The position numbers and the translations under genes are program-made. Source: Gammaproteobacteria bacterium (GTDB lineage Bacteria; Pseudomonadota; Gammaproteobacteria; HK1). From it: a stretch of 13,722 nt of DNA. The stretch spans positions 1 through 13,722 of the forward strand of contig JAJECB010000359.1 of assembly GCA_022822245.1 (NCBI GenBank). The letters run 5' to 3'. Below, piece by piece: positions 9,426 to 13,722 of the stretch. The notes under the pieces were generated by a model, which had not been told where the DNA came from, did not search any database, and saw nothing but the letters and a program-made list of their open reading frames with translations. Each line of letters starts with the position of its first letter. Position 1 is the first letter of the stretch.

Positions 9426-12400
9426 TCAGTCCGCCACCATCTCGAGGGCCTGGCCGACGTCCACCGATACGAGACGCGACACCCCTGGCTCGTTCATGGT
9501 GACCCCGATGAGCTGTCCCATGGCCTCCATGCTCGACTTGTTGTGAGTCACGAGCACGACCTGCACCCGCTCCGAAAGCTCCCGCACGAGATCGACGAAG
9601 CGGTCGACGTTCGCGTCGTCGAGGGGGGCGTCCACCTCGTCGAGGAGGCAGAACGGCGCGGGGTTGAGATCGAAGATGGCGAACACGAGGGCGATGGCCG
9701 CGAGCGCCTTCTCCCCCCCGGACAGGAGCTGGATGCTCGTGTTGCGCTTGCCCGGGGGACGGGCCATGACGGTGACCCCGGTATCGAGCAGGTCGTCGCC
9801 GGTGAGCTCCAGGTAGGCGTTCCCCCCGCCGAAGAGGCGGGGAAAGATCTGCTCGAGCCCCCGCCCGACCCGCTCGAAGGTGTCCTTGAAGCGGGCCCGG
9901 GTCTCGCGGTCGATCTTGCGGATCGCGTCCTCCAGGGTCGCGAGGGCATCGACGAGGTCCGCGTGCTGGGAGTCGAGGTACCGCTTGCGCTCGGACTCGG
10001 TCTCGAACTCCGAGACCGCCGCGAGGTTGATGGGGCCGAGTCGCTCGAGCCGCCGCTCGATCGCGGTAAGGCGCTCCTGCCAGGCCTCGGGATCGGCCTC
10101 CGGAGGCAGGGCGGAGACCACCTTCCCGGCCTCGAACCCGGCCTCCGCGAGCTGCTCCGCGACCGCGTCACGGCGCGCCAGCACCGCGTTCCAGGCGAGC
10201 CGGAGCTCGTCGCGAGCGGACCGCTCGTGCCCCGTCTCGGCCTCGCGGGCGCTGCGCTCCCGCTCGCGCTCCTTGACCTCATTCTCCCCCGCTTCGACCG
10301 CATCGCGCGCCTCCGCGAGGGCCGCTTCCACTCTCCGGTGGTTCTCCAGGCGCTCGCGGAGCTTGTTCTCGGCCTCGACGATGGGCTCCTCGATCCCGGC
10401 GAGGCGCCGTCTCGATTCGCCCATGTCGGACCGCAGCGCCTCCATTCGAGACCTCGAACGAAGGCGCGTCTCCTCCAGCGCGGCGACCTGGACCGTCGTC
10501 GATTCTAATCCAAGGGCGGCCTCGTGCACCGCCCGCCGCGCCCGCTCGGCGGTCTCCCGCCCGGAAGCCACCTCCGCGTCGTGCCGTTCGGCCTCGCGGT
10601 CGTAGGTCTCCCCTTCGGACTGAAGGCGATCGCTCGCCTCGCGCGAGGCGCGCGACGTCTCCTCTCCCCCCTCGACCGCCGCCCGGAGCCCGGCAAGGGT
10701 GCGGTCGATCTCCTCGAGCTCGCTCTCGACCTCGTCCCGGCGCCGGCGCCGGGCCGCCGCCTCGGCCACCCGCGCGGCGTACTCGGAGCGGCGCCGGGCG
10801 TACCGGTCGCTCGCGTCGGTCCACTCCGCTTCCAGCGACTCGCGGTCGCTCTCGGCCGCGGCCAGCTCGCGCCGGACCCGATCGAGCCCCTTCGCGCGCT
10901 CCTCCGCCTCGGACCCGGCCGCGGCGAGCCGGCCGCGAAGCGACCCGATCTCGCGCTCGCGGGCGAGCGGGCCGGCCTCGTCGTCCCGGCGCCGGAACAC
11001 CCGGATCCAATTCGGGCCGACCCAGGTTCCGTCCGGGGTGACGAGCGACTCGTGCGGGGCGAGCGAGGAACGGCGCCCGAGGGCGTCCGCGGCCGTCGCG
11101 GCCGTCCCGACCCCGGCCAGCCAGGGCGCGGCCAGCTCCCGGCCGGCGCCGACCCTGGCGCCGAGCTCGTCGCCGGCGGGCGGCGGGGCGGTGCTCCCCG
11201 GATCCGCCACGAGCGACACCGTGGCCCGGTCGAGCCCGGCGAGCGCCGGCGCGTGGCGGGCGGGATCCTCCACCCGGATCGCTTCGAGCCGGCTCCCGAG
11301 CACGCACTCGACCGCGTACGCCCACTCCGGCTCGACCTCGATGACCTGGGCGAGGCGCGGCGCGGCCGCGAGGTCGTTCGCTTCCAGCCACTCCGCGGCC
11401 TCGCCGGACACGCGCGCGAGCGCGGCCTGCTGGAGTGCATCGAGCGAGGCGAGCCGTCCGGACATCGCTTCGAGCCGCTCGCGCCGTTCGTGCAGGTCGC
11501 CGGCCTCGGCCGCTTCCGTCCCGCGGAGCTCCGCGATCGCGCGCTGGCGCTCCTGGAGCCGCCGCCGGGTCTCCTCCTGCCGGCTCTCGAGCGCCTCAAC
11601 TTCGCGGCCCAGCCCTTCGTCCTCGACGGTCTCGGCGAGGGACTGCCGTTCCGCGCCGAGCCGTTCCAGGCGCGCCTCGACATCACGGAGCCGCGCGCGC
11701 TGGTGGGCGAGCGAGGCTTCGGCCGCGTCCGCCTCCCGGGCGCACCTCTCGCGCCTCGCCCGAAACGCCTCGTGCTCGGTCCGGAACGCGGCGAGCGCCC
11801 GCTCCGCCGCGTCGAGCCCGCGCTCGGCGTCGGACGCTTCCTCGCCGGCCCGCTCGACCCGGGACCGCTCGCCGGCGAGCCGCGCCTTCAGCGCGTCGAG
11901 CCGGGCTCCATCCGCTTCGGCCTCGCGCTCGGCCCCGGCCAGCACCTCCTCGCTGCGCGCGAGGGTCTCGCGCAGATCTCCCCGCTGGCGCCGGAGCTGG
12001 GCGACCGCTTCCTCCGCCCGCCCCACCTCGGTCCGCACCTCGAGGGTCGCGCGGTACCGCTCGTTGTATCCGTCCGTGGCCTGCCCGTGCGCCGCCCGCG
12101 CCCGCTCGAGCTCCGCTTCGACCGCCCGCTGCCGCGAGCGGGCCGCCTCGAGCTTCACCTCCTGGGCGCCGATCGCGGCGCTGCCCGCCTCCGCCTCGCG
12201 CTCCAGACCCTGCCAGCGAAGGGCCAGCAGCTCCGACCGCAGGCGGCGCTCCTCCGCCTTGAGGACGGTGTAGCGCTCCGCCTGCGCGGCCTGGCGCTTG
12301 AGGCGGGCGAGGTGCTTGTCGAGCTCCTCGCGGAGATCGCTCAGCCGGTCGAGGTTGTCGTTCGTCTGGCGCATCCGGCTCTCGGTCTCGCGCCGGCGCT

Positions 12401-12923
12401 CGCGGTACAGGGAGATGCCGGCCGCCTCTTCGAGGAAGCCGCGCAGCTCTTCCGGCCGGGCCTCGATGAGACGCGAGACCGTGCCCTGCTCGATGATGGC
12501 GTAGCTGCGCGGGCCGAGGCCCGTGCCGAGAAAGAGATCGGTGACGTCGCGCCGCCGGCACCGCGTGCCGTTCAGGTAGTAGACGGACTGGCCCTCGCGG
12601 TTGACGAGCCGCCGGATCGAGATCTCCTCACGCCCGGCGAAACGCCCTCCGGCCTGCCCTTCGGAGTTGTCGAAGAGGAGCTCGACCGAGGCCTGGCCGA
12701 CCGGCCGGCGCGAGGCGGCGCCGTTGAAGACCACGTCCACGAGGAGCTCGCCGCGAAGCTGGCGCGCCGAGCTCTCCCCCATGACCCAGCGCACCGCGTC
12801 GATGATGTTGGACTTGCCGCAGCCGTTGGGCCCTACCACCCCGATGAGATCTCCGGGGAGATCGATCGCGATCGGATCTACGAACGACTTGAACCCGACG
12901 AGCCGGATCTTGCGCAGCCGCAT
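9426..12923 (-). CDS. smc: Chromosome segregation protein SMC
   Basis: ATPase core of the SMC-ScpAB condensin, which extrudes and aligns DNA loops for chromosome segregation. The 1165-residue protein is of usual length. Head N: MRLRKIRLVGFKSFVDP with Walker A GPNGCGKSN (31-39). Coiled coil about 170-505, rich in Glu, Arg and Ala. Hinge about 515-645 (including VIEVEPEWAYAVECVLGSRL and LVTPDGTWVGPNWIRVF). Return coil about 650-1000. Head C: signature LLSGGEKALAAIALVFA (1066-1082), Walker B FCLLDEVDAPLDD (about 1091-1103) and H-loop LVTHNKSSMEAM. Its presence, and not MukB, argues against an enteric host. The ATG at 12923 has a modest GGGA upstream. It is divergent from gluQ and followed after one base by zipA. 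Confidence 0.97.
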   Translation of the reverse strand: MRLRKIRLVGFKSFVDPIAIDLPGDLIGVVGPNGCGKSNIIDAVRWVMGESSARQLRGELLVDVVFNGAASRRPVGQASVELLFDNSEGQAGGRFAGREEISIRRLVNREGQSVYYLNGTRCRRRDVTDLFLGTGLGPRSYAIIEQGTVSRLIEARPEELRGFLEEAAGISLYRERRRETESRMRQTNDNLDRLSDLREELDKHLARLKRQAAQAERYTVLKAEERRLRSELLALRWQGLEREAEAGSAAIGAQEVKLEAARSRQRAVEAELERARAAHGQATDGYNERYRATLEVRTEVGRAEEAVAQLRRQRGDLRETLARSEEVLAGAEREAEADGARLDALKARLAGERSRVERAGEEASDAERGLDAAERALAAFRTEHEAFRARRERCAREADAAEASLAHQRARLRDVEARLERLGAERQSLAETVEDEGLGREVEALESRQEETRRRLQERQRAIAELRGTEAAEAGDLHERRERLEAMSGRLASLDALQQAALARVSGEAAEWLEANDLAAAPRLAQVIEVEPEWAYAVECVLGSRLEAIRVEDPARHAPALAGLDRATVSLVADPGSTAPPPAGDELGARVGAGRELAAPWLAGVGTAATAADALGRRSSLAPHESLVTPDGTWVGPNWIRVFRRRDDEAGPLAREREIGSLRGRLAAAGSEAEERAKGLDRVRRELAAAESDRESLEAEWTDASDRYARRRSEYAARVAEAAARRRRRDEVESELEEIDRTLAGLRAAVEGGEETSRASREASDRLQSEGETYDREAERHDAEVASGRETAERARRAVHEAALGLESTTVQVAALEETRLRSRSRMEALRSDMGESRRRLAGIEEPIVEAENKLRERLENHRRVEAALAEARDAVEAGENEVKERERERSAREAETGHERSARDELRLAWNAVLARRDAVAEQLAEAGFEAGKVVSALPPEADPEAWQERLTAIERRLERLGPINLAAVSEFETESERKRYLDSQHADLVDALATLEDAIRKIDRETRARFKDTFERVGRGLEQIFPRLFGGGNAYLELTGDDLLDTGVTVMARPPGKRNTSIQLLSGGEKALAAIALVFAIFDLNPAPFCLLDEVDAPLDDANVDRFVDLVRELSERVQVVLVTHNKSSMEAMGQLIGVTMNEPGVSRLVSVDVGQALEMVAD

Positions 12924-13067
12924 GTTCCCGACCGCCCGGACTCAGCGAAGCCGATTCCGGCCGGGTCCGCCGCGGACCCCGGTTTCCGGGTTTTGAGGGA
13001 AGGGCCGCATCCCGGCGGTTACTCTACACCAACGGACTGCCGAGAACGCGGGGGAGAACCCGGGAGA
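12924..13067. promoter_or_regulatory. Divergent smc/gluQ promoter region
   Basis: These 144 bp must hold the start signals for both smc (minus) and gluQ (plus). They contain a perfect palindrome GGGTCCGC-C-GCGGACCC (12963-12979), about 40 bp before the smc start codon, and a second stem CCCGG-ttt-CCGGG (12978-12990) followed by TTTT on the plus strand. No promoter hexamer pair stands out; TAGAGT on the minus strand near 13020-13025 is a weak -10 candidate. The palindromes may be an operator, a leader hairpin of smc, or a relic terminator. Confidence 0.45.
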
Positions 13068-13722
13068 ATGACGGTACGCGGGCGCTTCGCTCCCACCCCG
13101 AACGGTCCCCTGCACCTCGGCTCGGTGGTCGCCGCCGTCGCGAGCCACCTCTCCGCCCGGCACCGGGGCGGCGAGTGGCACGTTCGCATCGACGACGTGG
13201 ACGCGGTGCGGGCGGTACCGGGCGCGGCGGACGCGATCCTCGGCGAGCTCGAGCGGCTCGCCCTGCCCTGGGACGGCCCGGTGGTCTACCAGCGGGACAA
13301 CATCGAACGATATCGCGCCGCCCTTGCCCTTCTCGAGCGCGGGGGGTGGACGTTCGGGTGCGCCTGCACCCGCCGCGAGGCGGGGCCGGGCCCCTACCCC
13401 GGCACCTGCCGCGGCGGGACCTCGCGCCCGGCGCGTTCGGTCCGGATGCGGGCCGACGCGCGCATCGCCTTCCGCGACGCGGTGCAAGGCGAGGTGGTGA
13501 TCGACCTCCCGGCCGAGACCGGCGACTTCATCGTGTACCGGGCCGACCGCGTCCACGCCTATCACCTGGCCGCGGCGGTGGACGACGGAGCGCTCGGGGT
13601 CACCGAGATCGTGCGCGGCGCCGACCTCCTCGCCTCCACCGGACCGCAGGTCCACGTCCAGCGCGCCCTCGACCTCCCCACGCCCGCCTACGCGCACGTG
13701 CCGATCGCCACCACCGCGGCCG
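13068..13722 (+). CDS. gluQ: Glutamyl-Q tRNA(Asp) synthetase, partial
   Basis: Truncated GluRS paralogue that activates glutamate and attaches it to the queuosine base of tRNA(Asp) without needing the tRNA for activation. The 218 visible codons start MTVRGRFAPTPNGPLHLGSV, containing the class I HIGH-type signature (HLGS), then IDDVDAVRAVPGAAD and the zinc-site pattern CAC...Y...C (C98, C100, Y110, C114) that separates GluQ from full GluRS. DFIVYRADRVHAYHLAAAVDD and GVTEIVRGADLLASTGPQ are further catalytic-core landmarks. The KMSKS-like loop lies beyond the window end, and the family has about 300 residues, so roughly a quarter is missing. Start ATG at 13068 is preceded by GGGGAG at about 13051-13056 and GGGAG at 13062-13066. 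Divergent from smc. Confidence 0.93.
   Translation, partial: MTVRGRFAPTPNGPLHLGSVVAAVASHLSARHRGGEWHVRIDDVDAVRAVPGAADAILGELERLALPWDGPVVYQRDNIERYRAALALLERGGWTFGCACTRREAGPGPYPGTCRGGTSRPARSVRMRADARIAFRDAVQGEVVIDLPAETGDFIVYRADRVHAYHLAAAVDDGALGVTEIVRGADLLASTGPQVHVQRALDLPTPAYAHVPIATTAA

Noticed and set aside
10699..12273. 524-codon plus-strand frame inside smc, rich in Ser, Arg and Ala
   Set aside because: Shadow of the GC-biased coiled-coil codons of smc; no family pattern.

Overview
The window looks like a chromosomal segment of a high-GC gammaproteobacterium that uses a canonical SMC condensin rather than MukB. The evidence is a minus-strand smc-zipA-ligA block, with zipA essentially restricted to Gammaproteobacteria, facing a plus-strand gluQ. 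A Chromatiales- or Pseudomonas-like background would fit, but the genus cannot be read from the sequence.

Right part (about 8.37-13.72 kb): housekeeping core of very high GC. The gluQ gene (glutamyl-Q tRNA(Asp) synthetase, cut by the window end) and smc diverge from a 144-bp spacer that holds a perfect GC palindrome. The smc stop and the zipA GTG start are one base apart, so these two genes are probably co-transcribed and translationally coupled.

Middle part (about 2.5-8.22 kb): ligA lies where gammaproteobacterial synteny expects it, but it looks unusual. It is 903 residues long against about 670 for the usual family member, because the helix-hairpin-helix (HhH) module is present twice. It is separated from zipA by 144 bp carrying hairpins and a possible start signal, and its base composition is visibly lower in GC than smc/zipA. 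Downstream on the same strand come an ABC-type ATPase (37 bp after ligA), a TOPRIM-like nuclease candidate (ATGA overlap with the ATPase), and, after a 308-bp gap with its own possible promoter/operator, a DEDDh exonuclease fused to a BRCT domain. The ATPase/TOPRIM pair has the layout of a split OLD/PARIS-like nuclease system, and I regard it as the best candidate for an undescribed defence or DNA-processing module. The BRCT exonuclease may belong to the same functional island.

Left part (1-2.5 kb): insertion-sequence debris. A collapsed DDE-integrase/AAA-ATPase element (plus strand) keeps a long inverted repeat at its left end, the N-terminus of the integrase, the C-terminus of the ATPase and a small accessory ORF. 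An oppositely oriented IS1634-type (IS4 superfamily) transposase remnant is frameshifted and truncated. This pile-up suggests that the stretch distal to ligA is a site of repeated insertion and gene turnover.

All assignments come from reading the sequence and recognising motifs. No database search was run.
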